Source of the DNA: Anaerotruncus sp.
GTDB lineage: Bacteria; Bacillota; Clostridia; Oscillospirales; Ruminococcaceae
Assembly (NCBI GenBank): GCA_021770005.1
Contig: JAETRV010000010.1
Coordinates: 1-64,000, forward strand
Direction: 5' to 3'
DNA length: 64,000 nucleotides
Shown here one piece after another: positions 9,862 to 18,978 of the stretch (position 1 is its first letter; every line of letters starts with the position of its first letter). Below the pieces are notes generated by a model. It searched no databases and had not been told where the DNA came from. It was given only the letters and a program-made list of their open reading frames with translations. A program made the position numbers and the translations under genes.

Positions 9862-10020
9862 CAACTCCTTCCAAGCCTGTTCCGCCGATTACGCGGTTCC
9901 TGTTGAAGTCCCGGCCCCACCGCACGCCGAAAGCAACGGGTAGTGAAAGGCCCCTGTCCAATTGCTGACAGTTTCTGAAAAGGCAGGTCTGGGGGACATC
10001 TGCCTTTTTTCTCGCTTGAG
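9862..10020 (-). promoter_or_regulatory. structured leader of the M23 peptidase gene, function unknown
   Basis: The region just upstream of the peptidase contains a CTGTC...GACAG hairpin and a GGCAG...CTGCC hairpin (about 9977-10006). The latter is also followed by a T run on the plus strand and could be a plus-strand terminator. I compared it by eye with c-di-AMP (ydaO) and c-di-GMP riboswitches and could not match their conserved cores, so no ligand is proposed. The rest of the gap up to 10201 is AT-rich and empty. Confidence 0.3.
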
Positions 10021-10201
10021 AACAATTATATCTTAAAAACACAGTTTTAGCAAGTATGGGGAGGGCAAGTTTAGCGCTTTTGAATACCGTTGGGGCAAAT
10101 TTCCGGGGGGATTTGTGTAGATGCGACGAGAGATATGGCGATAATTTCATCATTTTGTGAATAACCTGTGTATAAGCCGGTACGGCATCCCTAAAATACG
10201 A

Positions 10202-10229
10202 CCGCGCGGCCGTTGAAACGGCCGCGCGG
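10202..10229 (-). terminator. strong hairpin after the GRAM-like gene
   Basis: A perfect 12-bp stem (CCGCGCGGCCGT with a TGAA loop) lies 10 bases beyond the stop codon at 10240. There is only a weak T-rich tract after it on the minus strand. Confidence 0.55.
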
Positions 10230-10239
10230 GAAGGCTGCA

Positions 10240-10581
10240 TCAGGAAAGATGCTCCGAAAGCCACTGGACATATTTGTTGCGCCCCATAATAGCAAGCAGG
10301 TAGGTATCACCGTTTTTCAGGATCATCTTGATACCAAACGGGAAGAACGGCGGGGTCAGGCAGGTGGAGACGGTTTGGATATCGCTTAATGCAATCTCCC
10401 AGCTGACCTTGTCGGTCCCGACCAGACCGCTGGCCAGGAAAACCACCCGCTGGTCGGTGAAATAGGCTCGTCCGCTGATCTGCCTTTTGCCGATGACCGC
10501 GGGCTGACGCCAGCAGTCCGCGGCTACCTTCTGCGCAAAAACCTGCTCGCCTTCCTTTGCCGTAAACGTTGCTTTTGCCAT
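10240..10581 (-). CDS. small GRAM/bacterial-PH-like protein
   Basis: A 113-residue soluble protein. The pattern AYFTDQRVVFLASGLVGTDKVSWEIALSDIQTV, a strand-rich repeat of 'display, threshold, switch' type residues, resembles GRAM/bacterial PH-like domains, which bind lipids or proteins in other systems. The start is the ATG at 10581 (MAKATFTAKEGE) with AGGAAG upstream; an earlier in-frame ATG lacks a ribosome site. It follows the lipoprotein gene after 37 bases and is probably co-transcribed. Function unknown. Confidence 0.7.
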   Translation of the reverse strand: MAKATFTAKEGEQVFAQKVAADCWRQPAVIGKRQISGRAYFTDQRVVFLASGLVGTDKVSWEIALSDIQTVSTCLTPPFFPFGIKMILKNGDTYLLAIMGRNKYVQWLSEHLS

Positions 10582-10618
10582 GGAAATCGCTTCCTTTCGT
10601 TTTGACTGCTTGTATGGA

Positions 10619-11263
10619 TCAGATTTCGGAAACATGATTGGAAAGATAGTGCCAGCGCTCCCCGTCGGTCTCGACCTTCAATGTGACCTCTGCCACCGGG
10701 TCAAACGGTGGGTCGTTGCCCAAAATCGAGAAGGTAATGGTTTGGACAGACCCATTGATTTCCACATGAAGATGGTCGATCTCAATCGGGCCGCCCCCGA
10801 CATCCAGACCGTCCAGATAAGCGTCCGCTTCCGCGCTGTAGGACGGGTGCCCATGCAGGACCGGCTGTTCCGCACCAAAATATTGTGTCACATATCCATC
10901 GAAAAGCGCCGCAGGAATCCTGTACAGCCCTCCCTCCGCTTCATTCAGAAACTGCTCGTAATCTACCTGGTCCGCATTTCCCCGCTCGACGCAAAAGAGA
11001 AACAGGGAGGGCAGAGGCAGCTGTTCCGGGCTGTCCCAGCTGTGCCACACCAGACCGCCAAGCGGCTGGATATAACGTCGTCTCAGCGTATCCGGGTCGG
11101 GGACATCCTCCGACGGTTTGGGCGCAGAGGATTCGGAAGTGGTCATTTGCGAAGAAGATGCCTGCGGCTGCGGACCGGATGCCCGCCGTTCGGCGCAGCC
11201 GACGGCCCCTAGGCTGACCAGCAGCGCCAAAAGTATGGGAAGCGGCCATCTCCTGTACATCAT
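10619..11263 (-). CDS. lipoprotein of unknown function
   Basis: A 214-residue exported lipoprotein. The signal sequence MMYRRWPLPILLALLVSLG runs into the lipobox AVGC, so Cys near residue 23 is predicted to be lipidated after cleavage. A Ser/Gln/Pro linker follows, then a globular domain I do not recognise. It contains VWHSWDSPEQLPLPSLFLFC and a C-terminal stretch (LRIEVTLKVETDGERWHYL-like) typical of small beta-sandwich lipoproteins. ATG at 11263 has GGAAAGGAAGG upstream. It heads a short operon with the GRAM-like gene. Confidence 0.75.
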   Translation of the reverse strand: MMYRRWPLPILLALLVSLGAVGCAERRASGPQPQASSSQMTTSESSAPKPSEDVPDPDTLRRRYIQPLGGLVWHSWDSPEQLPLPSLFLFCVERGNADQVDYEQFLNEAEGGLYRIPAALFDGYVTQYFGAEQPVLHGHPSYSAEADAYLDGLDVGGGPIEIDHLHVEINGSVQTITFSILGNDPPFDPVAEVTLKVETDGERWHYLSNHVSEI

Positions 11264-11289
11264 AACAGGCCTTCCTTTCCAGAGGATTT

Positions 11290-11502
11290 CCACCCTGTTT
11301 GGAGAGCGCTTTGGGAAGGGGGCTTTTTCTCTTGCAAAAAGCCCCCTCTTGCCGCCTTTGGCGGCAGTTCACCCCCTCAATGCGCTTCTCAGGATAAAGA
11401 GTTCCGTCGCGTGCGCGCGGCGGCGGGGGCTCTGCCCCTCGACCCCGCAATTTTTCGAGAAAAATTGCGTAAAGCTTTCGATTCTGAATAGGCTCTTAGA
11501 GC
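11290..11502. repeat. dispersed modular repeat, copy upstream of the lipoprotein
   Basis: Contains the module GGGGGCTTTTTCTCTTGCAA paired with a CCCCCT arm, then GCCGCCTTTGGCGGCAGTTCA, then a hairpin around CCCCGCAATTTTTCGAG, and the shared tail GTAAAGCTTTCGATTCTGAA TAGGCTCTTAGAG. The same parts recur at 28.6-29.0, 33.7-34.2, 37.9-38.0 and 51.2-51.5 kb. There is no gene here; a further GC-rich remnant runs to about 11590. Confidence 0.6.
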
Positions 11503-11592
11503 CGCCTATGGCGGTTGCGCTCGCAACGCTTCACTGCGGCTCCCAGCGGAAACCGCCGCTTTTGAAAAGATGGCGGGAACTTTTTGATTGCG

Positions 11593-13494
11593 TTAGCGGG
11601 CTTTGGTTGCAACCTCTTCGAGTGCGAGCTTGAGGAAATCATCCACCGAGAGGACCCCTTTATCCCCGTCGCGGCGGGAACGGACAGCTACGCCGCCCGC
11701 TTCGATCTCCTTCTCGCCGATGACCAGCATATAGGGGATTTTCTGGAGCTGGGCTTCGCGGATGCGGTACCCGACCTTCTCGTTGCGGTTGTCCACCTCG
11801 ACCCGTAAGCCCGCAGCGGTGAATTTCTCCGCGACCTGTTCGGCATAGGCGTTATGCTCATCGGTGACCGGCAGCAGCTTGACCTGCACCGGGGCGAGCC
11901 AGAGCGGGAACGCGCCCGCGAAATGCTCGGTCAGGATGCCGATAAACCGCTCAATGCTGCCGAACACGACCCGGTGAATCATCACCGGACGGTGTTTTTC
12001 GCCGTCCTTGCCGGTGTAGGTCAGATCAAACCGCTCGGGCATCTGGAAATCGAGCTGAATGGTGCCGCACTGCCAGGTGCGCCCGATCGAATCCTTGAGG
12101 TGGAAATCGATCTTCGGCCCATAGAAGGCGCCGTCCCCCTCGTTGATGACGTACTCCTTGCCGTTCTTTTTCAGGGCGGCGATCAATGCGTTGGTCGCGG
12201 TCTCCCACTGTTCGTCGGTACCCATCGAGTCCTCCGGACGGGTCGAAAGCTCGAGCATATATTCAAATCCAAAGACCTTATAGAAGCTATCGATCAGCTC
12301 CATGACCCCAAGGATTTCCTCTTCGATCTGCTCGGGCGTCATAAAGATATGCGCATCGTCCTGGGTAAAGCACCGTACCCGCATCAGGCCGTGCAGCGCG
12401 CCCGAAAGCTCGTGGCGGTGCACCACGCCGAGCTCGGCCATCCGCTGCGGCAGGTCGCGGTAGGAGTGCATCCGGCGCTTATAGACCAACATCCCGCCTG
12501 GGCAGTTCATCGGTTTGATCGCAAAATCCCGGTCGTCAATCTTGGTGGTGTACATGTTATCCTTATAATGGTCCCAGTGCCCCGAACGGTGCCACAGCTC
12601 CTCGCTCAGGATCATTGGGGTGCGGATCTCGTGGTAGCCGCACCTGGTGTGCTCGGCGCGCCAGTAGGCTTCGAGCTGGTTGCGCAGAATCATCCCTTTC
12701 GGGAAGAAGAACGGGAAGCCCGGCCCTTCCTCATAGAGGTCGAACAGGTCAAGCTCCCGCCCGAGCTTGCGGTGGTCACGCTTTTTGGCCTCTTCCAGCA
12801 TGGTCAGATAGGCGTCCAGCTCGCTCGCTTTGGGGAACGCGATCCCGTAAACCCGGCAGAGCATCGGGAGGCTGCTGTCGCCATGCCAGTAGGCGCCGGT
12901 GCTCTGGAGCAACTTGACCGCCTTGAGCGGCGAAACGGTCATCAGGTGCGGGCCTGCACAGAGGTCGGTGAAATCCCCCTGCTTGTAGAAGCTCAGTTCG
13001 CCGCCCTCCGCTGCGTGTTTCTCCATCAACTCGAGTTTGTACGGCTGGTTGCTCATCAGCTGTTTTGCCTCGTCGAGCGGCAGGGTGAACCGGCTGACCT
13101 CCACCCCGCTTTTGACGATCTTCGCCATCTCTTTTTCGATCGCGGCGAGGTCTTCGGTCGTAAACGGTTTTTCAACATCGAAATCGTAGTAGAACCCGTT
13201 TTCCACCGCCGGCCCAATGGTATATTTGGTGTTGGGATACAGCCGCATGACCGCCTGCGCCAGCACGTGTGCCGCCGTATGCCAGAAGGCTTTTTTGCCA
13301 TCCACATCATCAAACGTGAGGATCGATACCTCGCAGTCCTCGTTCAGGGCGGTGCGCAGATCCGCTAGTTCGCCGTTTACCTTTGCGGCACAGGCGGCTT
13401 TATAAAGCCCCGCGCCCAGGCTTTTGGCGACCTCCGCAACCGTCGTGCCGGCATCATACTCCCGTACAACGCCGCCTTTCAATGTCACTTTCAT
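11593..13494 (-). CDS. thrS: threonyl-tRNA synthetase
   Basis: A 633-residue class II aminoacyl-tRNA synthetase that charges tRNA-Thr. Domains in order: TGS (1-60), the editing/SAD region with HTAAHVLAQAVMRLYP and the zinc-site-like FYDFDVEKPFT, the class II core with motif 2 around HRHELSGALHGLMRVRCFTQ and a zinc-binding Cys in AIKPMNCPGGMLVYK, motif 3 near HRVVFGSIERFIGIL, and the anticodon-binding domain (about 535-633). The start at 13494 (MKVTLKGG) begins the TGS domain; an earlier in-frame start would add 16 basic residues not seen in the family. Controlled by the T-box leader immediately upstream. Confidence 0.97.
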   Translation of the reverse strand: MKVTLKGGVVREYDAGTTVAEVAKSLGAGLYKAACAAKVNGELADLRTALNEDCEVSILTFDDVDGKKAFWHTAAHVLAQAVMRLYPNTKYTIGPAVENGFYYDFDVEKPFTTEDLAAIEKEMAKIVKSGVEVSRFTLPLDEAKQLMSNQPYKLELMEKHAAEGGELSFYKQGDFTDLCAGPHLMTVSPLKAVKLLQSTGAYWHGDSSLPMLCRVYGIAFPKASELDAYLTMLEEAKKRDHRKLGRELDLFDLYEEGPGFPFFFPKGMILRNQLEAYWRAEHTRCGYHEIRTPMILSEELWHRSGHWDHYKDNMYTTKIDDRDFAIKPMNCPGGMLVYKRRMHSYRDLPQRMAELGVVHRHELSGALHGLMRVRCFTQDDAHIFMTPEQIEEEILGVMELIDSFYKVFGFEYMLELSTRPEDSMGTDEQWETATNALIAALKKNGKEYVINEGDGAFYGPKIDFHLKDSIGRTWQCGTIQLDFQMPERFDLTYTGKDGEKHRPVMIHRVVFGSIERFIGILTEHFAGAFPLWLAPVQVKLLPVTDEHNAYAEQVAEKFTAAGLRVEVDNRNEKVGYRIREAQLQKIPYMLVIGEKEIEAGGVAVRSRRDGDKGVLSVDDFLKLALEEVATKAR

Positions 13495-13542
13495 CTTTTG
13501 TTTCCCCTTTCCAAAATCTTTCCCGCGCTTCAAAAAGCGCAT

Positions 13543-13586
13543 AAAAATAAAAAGACTTCATCCCGAGTATACCACGGGATGAAGTC
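13543..13586 (-). terminator. T-box terminator of thrS
   Basis: GACTTCATCCCG pairs perfectly with CGGGATGAAGTC around TGGTATACT, followed on the minus strand by TTTTTATTTTTA. It lies directly after the T-box sequence, where an attenuator should be. Confidence 0.9.
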
Positions 13587-13845
13587 AAAAACTCCACGGT
13601 TCCACCCGAATTGCAGAAAAACTGCCGCTCGCAGACCGGTAACGGGGTCAGCCGTTGTGCTCATCGCACACGCTCGAGGGGTGGTCGTCTCCCAGCCGTA
13701 CGCCGGCACAGCTTACAGCGGATCACTGTGCCTCTCTGTGACGCATTGAAAAGCGGTCGACGTCCCCTTTCATCGCACTTTGATGCTCTATTCGGGATGA
13801 TAAGGCGAGGCGGTCCTCTCTAAAAAACCGCCCTCCATCATTCCT
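13587..13845 (-). ncRNA. T-box riboswitch upstream of thrS
   Basis: Reading the minus strand, the leader has the AGAGAG element followed by the distal stem-loop GCACAG...CTGTGCC, then a candidate specifier region GACGACCACC with a Thr codon ACC (plus 13683-13685, tentative). The diagnostic T-box GGGTGGAACCGTGG comes just before the terminator. Uncharged tRNA-Thr is expected to bind and favour the antiterminator, switching thrS on during threonine shortage. Confidence 0.92.
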
Positions 13846-13874
13846 ATACTATCACCAGCCGTGCGGGTTGTCAA
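13846..13874 (-). promoter_or_regulatory. promoter of the thrS T-box transcript
   Basis: TTGACA and TAGTAT separated by exactly 17 bases, immediately upstream of the T-box leader. Confidence 0.8.
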
Positions 13875-13886
13875 TAGATAAATTCC

Positions 13887-13915
13887 TTGACATTTCTCTG
13901 TTTTCTATATAAAAT
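13887..13915 (+). promoter_or_regulatory. promoter of rny
   Basis: TTGACA, 17 bases, TAAAAT on the plus strand, back to back with the thrS promoter. The rny start lies about 140 bases downstream, with AAAGGAGG upstream of the ATG. Confidence 0.75.
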
Positions 13916-14059
13916 ATAGAGTGTCATGCATCATGTTTTATGGCGACTGCTACTTTTCATCTTTTTATGGAAAACGTACAGACGCCGCCGAAAATATATC
14001 CTCTGCATTTGTGCAGGTTGCGGACATTGATAATTGAATAAAGGAGGTAAGCATTTCTG

Positions 14060-15616
14060 ATGGTAGGCATCATCCCATTTGCAGTCTGTGTGATTGCTGC
14101 GTTTTTAATTGGTGCGGTCATCGCCTTTTTCTTAGGCGTGGAATATCGGAAGAAATCTGCGGAGGCCACCCTCGGTTCCGCAGAAGAAGAGGCCAAAAAG
14201 TTGATCAGCGACGCAATCAAAACTTCAGAAAGCAAAAAGAAAGAGGTCATTGTAGAGGCAAAGGACGAAATCTACAAGCTCAAGCAGGACAACGAAAAGG
14301 AAATGAAAGAACGCCGGTCGGAGGTTTCTCGCCTCGAGCGGCGGATCCAGCAGAAAGAGGAGTCGGTCGACAAAAAGCTCGACAACCTCGAAAAGAAAGA
14401 GGAGCTCATCCAGAATAAGCTCCGGGAGGCCGATCTCAAGCTTCAGCAGGCCGAGGAGATCAAGTCGCATCAGGTGGAGATGCTCGAGAAAATTTCCGGG
14501 TTTACCTCGGATCAGGCGAAAAATTACCTGTTGGCCAACCTCGAAGGGGAGCTGACCCACGAGAAAGCCCTGAAAATTTCGCAGTTTGAAGCGCAGCTCA
14601 AGGATGAATCCGACCAGCGCGCCCGGGAGATCATCTCGGCTGCGGTTGGACGGTGCGCGGCGGATTATGTGGCCGAAATCACCGTTTCGGTTGTACCGTT
14701 GCCGAGCGACGAGATGAAAGGCCGGATCATCGGGCGTGAGGGGCGCAACATCCGCACCCTCGAGACCCTCACCGGCGTTGACCTGATTATCGACGATACC
14801 CCGGAGGCAATCACCCTCTCAAGCCATGACGCGGTCAAGCGCGAGATTGCGCGGGTGTCGCTCGAACGCCTGATCCAGGACGGGCGAATTCATCCGGCGC
14901 GGATCGAGGAGACGGTCGAGAAAGCCCGGCGTGAGATCGAAGGCAAGATCAAGCAGGATGGCGAACGCGCAGTCATGGAATGCGGCATCCACGGGATGCA
15001 TCCCGAGCTGGTCAAGCTGCTCGGCCGGATGCGTTACCGTTCCAGTTACGGGCAGAACGTACTTAGTCACTCGATTGAGGTTTCCCAGCTCGCGGGCATG
15101 ATGGCAGCGGAGCTGGGCGCGGATGAGACACAGGCGCGCCGCGCCGGTTTGATCCACGATATCGGCAAGTCGATGACCCATGAGATCGAAGGGTCGCACG
15201 TGCAGATCGGCGTTGATCTGGCGAGGAAGTACAAGGAAAGCGGGGAGGTCGTCCACGCGATTGAGGCCCACCATAACGACGTTGAGCCGAAAACGGTGGT
15301 CGCCTGCCTTGTGCAGGCAGCGGATGCGATTTCAGCAGCGCGTCCGGGTGCACGCCGCGAGAATCTCGAAAACTATATCAAGCGCCTCGAAAAACTGGAA
15401 GAAATCGCGAATTCGTTCGATGGCGTGGATAAGTGTTTTGCAATCCAGGCTGGGCGAGAGGTGCGGATCATGCTCAAACCCGAGATGGTGTCGGATGACC
15501 AGATGACGATCCTGGCGCGCGACATTGTGCGTAAGATCGAAAATGAGCTGGATTACCCGGGCCAGATCAAGGTGCATTGCATCCGGGAAAACCGCGCGAT
15601 CGAATACGCGAAATAA
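14060..15616 (+). CDS. rny: ribonuclease Y
   Basis: A 518-residue membrane-anchored endoribonuclease that initiates mRNA decay. One N-terminal membrane helix (about 4-25), a long charged coiled coil (about 35-200), a KH RNA-binding domain ([20 protein letters not shown]) and an HD hydrolase domain with the metal site [10 protein letters not shown] and a downstream [11 protein letters not shown]. Length and order are those of the family. The start has a strong AAAGGAGG ribosome site about 12 bases upstream. Single gene between the divergent thrS promoter and a terminator. Confidence 0.97.
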   Translation: MVGIIPFAVCVIAAFLIGAVIAFFLGVEYRKKSAEATLGSAEEEAKKLISDAIKTSESKKKEVIVEAKDEIYKLKQDNEKEMKERRSEVSRLERRIQQKEESVDKKLDNLEKKEELIQNKLREADLKLQQAEEIKSHQVEMLEKISGFTSDQAKNYLLANLEGELTHEKALKISQFEAQLKDESDQRAREIISAAVGRCAADYVAEITVSVVPLPSDEMKGRIIGREGRNIRTLETLTGVDLIIDDTPEAITLSSHDAVKREIARVSLERLIQDGRIHPARIEETVEKARREIEGKIKQDGERAVMECGIHGMHPELVKLLGRMRYRSSYGQNVLSHSIEVSQLAGMMAAELGADETQARRAGLIHDIGKSMTHEIEGSHVQIGVDLARKYKESGEVVHAIEAHHNDVEPKTVVACLVQAADAISAARPGARRENLENYIKRLEKLEEIANSFDGVDKCFAIQAGREVRIMLKPEMVSDDQMTILARDIVRKIENELDYPGQIKVHCIRENRAIEYAK

Positions 15617-15628
15617 CCGTTGATCAAG

Positions 15629-15658
15629 AAAAAAGCCGTGTGAAAGCGCGGCTTTTTC
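15629..15658 (+). terminator. rny terminator
   Basis: AAAAGCCG and CGGCTTTTT pair around a short loop, ending in a T run, 13 bases after the rny stop codon. Confidence 0.8.
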
Positions 15659-15718
15659 ATTTTGCCCTATTTCAGGACTTGTTTCGTGTCACCAGTCTGT
15701 CACACCCTGCAAAAACAA

Positions 15719-15756
15719 AATAGAGGCGGCTCTGAAATAGCCGTCTCTATTTTTGA
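15719..15756. terminator. hairpin terminator between rny and the chemoreceptor gene
   Basis: AATAGAGGCGGCT and AGCCGTCTCTATT form a 13-bp stem with one mismatch and T-rich flanks on both strands. It could serve the chemoreceptor gene on the minus strand and read-through from rny. Confidence 0.65.
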
Positions 15757-15845
15757 TATTTGCAATCGAAAGCTGCTTTGTCGGTTTTCTCGAAAAATTA
15801 CGAGGTCAAAGGGCCGAACCCCCGCCGCCCTTGGGCAAGATTGTT

Positions 15846-17534
15846 TCAGAGTCTGTCTTGATGCCCAGCCGAAACCACAGGTGCTTTGATTTTAAACTGC
15901 CCGACCAGATTTTTGACAATCTGCGCCTGACCAAACAGCTCTTCGCTCGCCGCAGCACTCTCTTCCGAGGTGGCGGAGTTGGTCTGAACAACCTCTGAAA
16001 TCTGCGAGAGACCGACCGAAATATCGGAAACAGACATCTCCTGTGCGGCGGAAGCCTCGGAAATATCGCGCACCTTGTCAGTCACAATACGCGCATCATT
16101 GACGACTGCGTTGAGCGAATCCTGTGTAGAGCCGGTCAGCTCAACCCCTCGTGAGACTGCCCGCAGGGATTTCTCAATCAGGGCGGTAGTGCTCTGTGCC
16201 GCTTCTGCGCTCTTGGCGGCAAGGTTGCGCACCTCATCCGCTACCACTGCAAACCCTTTTCCCGCAGCCCCCGCGCGCGCCGCCTCTACTGCGGCATTCA
16301 GTGCAAGAATATTCGTCTGGAACGCAATGTCCTCAATCGCCTTGATAATATTGCCAATCTCTTTGGAGTTCGAACTAATCTCCTGCATTGCGCCGGACAT
16401 ATCCTTCATGGTCTGGCTGCAAATATCAATCTGTCCGCCCATTGCGCCGACCGCGCTGTTGGTATCGCGCGCGCTCTGGACGCTTTCCGCGATCTGCCTC
16501 GAAACAAGCTGGATCCGCTCAAGCAGTTTTTCGATCTCGGTGGACTGCTCGGTTGACCCCTGTGCGAGGGACTGGGCCCCACTTGCGACCTGCTCTGCGC
16601 CGCGGGAAACCTCTTCGGAGGTAGCGGCAAGACGGCTCACCATATCATTGAGCTGGTCGAGGATAATTTTAATTGACTGCTCAATCCGCACAAAGTCGCC
16701 GATATAGTGCAAGCCGCTTTCCCGGGTTAGATCCCCTTCCGAAATCTGGGTAAGGGTATCCGAAATATCCTCGACATAGGTGCTCAGGGTTTTCACCGAA
16801 GAGTTGAGGCTGTCGGCAAGCACGCCGATCTCGTTCTCACTCTGGATGTCGATATGGAAACTCAGCTCCCCTCTTGCGAGCTTCTGGCTCGATTCTGTGA
16901 TGATGGTGATTGGGGAAATCACATTGTGCATGATATAGCGGATCAGAAGGATGCAGACGACAGAGATCATCAACATCGAGATGCCAAACACAATGATCGT
17001 CTGCAACTCGGCATTTTGAAGCTGGCGGTCATAACCAGCAACCAGCTCATCAAGAATTCCTATGACCTCTTCCAGCTTCACAATTAGAGTATTTACATCC
17101 GCCTTGGTCTGATTCAAGTAGATATCCTGTGCCTTGGCCCGGTCGGTATCCTTGCACGCGAGGATCTCAAATGCAGAAGAATGGATCCGCTGATGGATCG
17201 GTTCGATTTCATTCATGATCGCATTGATCCTCGGGTCTGGGAGGGACTCCCGATCGGTGTTATAGAGCCAGTTGCCGAGTGAACAGCTGGTATAGTCGGT
17301 GCTTCCGGTAAATTCGGTCCCAAAACTGATCGAAGAGCTGAGATTTTCAATCCATCCCAGGTGCGCTTTTTCCGCAGAGAGGGAGAGCGTATGGATTTCA
17401 TTCGCCTTTTCAGAGGAATGGGAGACGCTTCGAATATTCAGCAGGCCGGTGATCGTGAAGACCGCGCTCAATACCAATGCCACAAAAATAACGATTACGC
17501 GCAGCAAGACTGCTGTTTTAATCGACTTTTTCAT
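15846..17534 (-). CDS. methyl-accepting chemotaxis protein with an extracytoplasmic CZB-like zinc domain
   Basis: A 562-residue chemoreceptor. TM1 is at about 7-31 and TM2 at about 183-205. Between them is a four-helix region with H58, the motif CSLGNWLY (C84) and EPIHQRIH (H114, H118). That is the His-Cys-His-His pattern of CZB chemoreceptor zinc-binding domains. TM2 is followed by two HAMP units (near [17 protein letters not shown] and about 255-290), then the signalling domain with the hallmark hairpin tip [22 protein letters not shown] domains bind zinc and in other bacteria sense zinc or hypochlorite; that role here is inference. A hemerythrin-CheX gene lies a few genes away. Confidence 0.92.
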   Translation of the reverse strand: MKKSIKTAVLLRVIVIFVALVLSAVFTITGLLNIRSVSHSSEKANEIHTLSLSAEKAHLGWIENLSSSISFGTEFTGSTDYTSCSLGNWLYNTDRESLPDPRINAIMNEIEPIHQRIHSSAFEILACKDTDRAKAQDIYLNQTKADVNTLIVKLEEVIGILDELVAGYDRQLQNAELQTIIVFGISMLMISVVCILLIRYIMHNVISPITIITESSQKLARGELSFHIDIQSENEIGVLADSLNSSVKTLSTYVEDISDTLTQISEGDLTRESGLHYIGDFVRIEQSIKIILDQLNDMVSRLAATSEEVSRGAEQVASGAQSLAQGSTEQSTEIEKLLERIQLVSRQIAESVQSARDTNSAVGAMGGQIDICSQTMKDMSGAMQEISSNSKEIGNIIKAIEDIAFQTNILALNAAVEAARAGAAGKGFAVVADEVRNLAAKSAEAAQSTTALIEKSLRAVSRGVELTGSTQDSLNAVVNDARIVTDKVRDISEASAAQEMSVSDISVGLSQISEVVQTNSATSEESAAASEELFGQAQIVKNLVGQFKIKAPVVSAGHQDRL

Positions 17535-17819
17535 AGAAAAACCCTCTCTTTATTTTGGTATTTAAGTATGCTTTCCGTGTTATCTCAACAAAGAAGCAAA
17601 ACGGGACAGCACTGCCGGAACCATAGTGCCCCGCATTCTATTTCTTTACTATTATATATTAGGAACTTCTTTTGTGCAATCCTAAATTTGGTGGGCTGCC
17701 CTTGTTTTTGTATATACATTTTTTCAATTTCTATATTCGTTAAAAATTTTTTAGACAAAATCGTTGGAAATAAGCTGATTTTCACAAAATGATTCTGGAA
17801 GATTTTTTTACTTTTTCTC
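17535..17819. other. AT-rich intergenic stretch between divergent genes
   Basis: No gene-like frame. The stretch carries the upstream region of the chemoreceptor gene; no clear promoter hexamers were found for it. Confidence 0.4.
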
Positions 17820-17848
17820 TTGTATTTTATCCCCTTTTTCTTTATACT
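17820..17848 (+). promoter_or_regulatory. promoter of the HExxH protein gene
   Basis: TTGTAT, 17 bases, TATACT, with the start codon about 60 bases downstream after AGGAGGGAG. Confidence 0.65.
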
Positions 17849-17910
17849 AAAAAGTAGATAATTGTTTACAAAAACAGCCTTAAAATTTGGAATCTTAGGA
17901 GGGAGTTATC

Positions 17911-18648
17911 ATGACTGGCGGCATCCTTCGGTCAGCAGCAGGATTCCCCCTGTATCAGCGAAATTCGATTCCGCGCAGAACAGGGGTTTCCGCACCGTCT
18001 ATACGGCAGGGATTCCCACAGGAGCGGGAATCTGCCCAAGCAAGGCCATCTGCATCCAAACCGGCTTTTGGCCAACCTCAGAAGTCTCCTATTGGAGGAA
18101 ATTCTGAGGATTGGCGTACCAGTATGCCCGGAATGCCAGCGTTGTCCGGCGGCGAGATCGGCACCGGCAGTATGAGCGGGCGCACGAACCCGCTCGCATG
18201 GCAGCAATCCGGCGCGGAAGAAGCTCAACAGGAGGAATCGGTTGGCCCAACCCTTCCCGGTCAGGAGGAAGAAGAGGAGCCCGAAAGCCTGATGGAACCG
18301 GAGAAATGTGAAACCTGTGAGAACCGGAAATATCAGGACGGTTCGACCGACCCAGGGGTTTCATTTAAGACACCGGGAAAGATCAACCCGGACGCTGCCG
18401 CAAGCGTGGTGCGCAGCCACGAGATGGAGCATGTATTCCATGAGCAGGCCCAGGCCAGCCGGGATGGACGGGAGGTTGTCTCCCAAAGCGTTGTCCTGCA
18501 CACCGGGATCTGCCCGGAATGCGGAAGGGTATATATCTCGGGTGGAACCACGCGCACCGTTACCCGTTCGGACGCGGAGGAGCTGTTCCGCCAGGTTGGG
18601 GTGCCCGGCATCCGCAAGGACGGGCGCGGTCTTTTCGCTGCCGCTTAG
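17911..18648 (+). CDS. zincin-like HExxH protein with paired CxxC motifs
   Basis: A 245-residue protein. Residues 1-130 are low-complexity, rich in Pro, Ser, Gln and Glu, and look disordered. The conserved part starts with CETCENRKYQDGSTDPGV (C133, C136), continues to a helix with SHEMEHVFHEQA (H170, E171, H174, an HExxH zinc-protease signature), and then CPECGRVYISGGTTRT (C201, C204). The two CxxC pairs could form one zinc ribbon, and the HExxH helix a second metal site. No signal peptide is seen, so it is probably cytoplasmic or spore-located. I know similar unnamed proteins from Clostridia but no established function. The next gene starts 29 bases later and is probably co-transcribed. Confidence 0.75.
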   Translation: MTGGILRSAAGFPLYQRNSIPRRTGVSAPSIRQGFPQERESAQARPSASKPAFGQPQKSPIGGNSEDWRTSMPGMPALSGGEIGTGSMSGRTNPLAWQQSGAEEAQQEESVGPTLPGQEEEEEPESLMEPEKCETCENRKYQDGSTDPGVSFKTPGKINPDAAASVVRSHEMEHVFHEQAQASRDGREVVSQSVVLHTGICPECGRVYISGGTTRTVTRSDAEELFRQVGVPGIRKDGRGLFAAA

Positions 18649-18677
18649 AAGATCAATTTTAGAAGGGAAGCTTGTCT

Positions 18678-18926
18678 ATGTCTAAAAAGGATTGGAGAAT
18701 TGACTTTTCGCGCACCATTCAGGATCTTGCGCTGTTGCACACCCAGAACCATTTGCACGCCAAGGCGGAGAATGACGATCAGGTCAACCCCTACTATGAC
18801 CCGCAAGGCGCAATGGACTACATGCTCGAAACCTACTTCGAGGCAGTCGGCTACATTACGGGAAAAACAAGGGAATATGCGCATATGTTTGAAGAGCAGA
18901 TGGAATCTGAGATGAACGAAGAGTGA
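18678..18926 (+). CDS. small acidic protein of unknown function
   Basis: An 82-residue soluble acidic protein (starts MSKKDWRIDFSRTIQDLALL, ends in a Glu-rich MEQ/MNEE tail) with no motif I recognise. The ATG at 18678 is preferred over a TTG two codons upstream because AGAAGGGAAG is correctly spaced for it. It follows the HExxH gene closely and is ended by a strong terminator, suggesting a two-gene unit. Confidence 0.65.
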   Translation: MSKKDWRIDFSRTIQDLALLHTQNHLHAKAENDDQVNPYYDPQGAMDYMLETYFEAVGYITGKTREYAHMFEEQMESEMNEE

Positions 18927-18933
18927 TAAAATA

Positions 18934-18972
18934 CTGCCCCGGTTGTTTTGGATACAGCCGGGGCAGTTTTTT
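18934..18972 (+). terminator. terminator after the two-gene HExxH unit
   Basis: CTGCCCCGG and CCGGGGCAG pair, followed by TTTTTT on the plus strand. It may also serve the convergent hemerythrin gene. Confidence 0.85.
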
Positions 18973-18978
18973 GCCTTT

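Noticed and set aside
9866-10010. 6S RNA, SRP RNA or tmRNA in the gap before the M23 gene
   Set aside because: The sequence does not show the conserved cores of these RNAs.
11854-13368. 504-residue frame on the plus strand opposite thrS
   Set aside because: It mirrors thrS in high-GC DNA; composition is odd and it has no ribosome site or domain.
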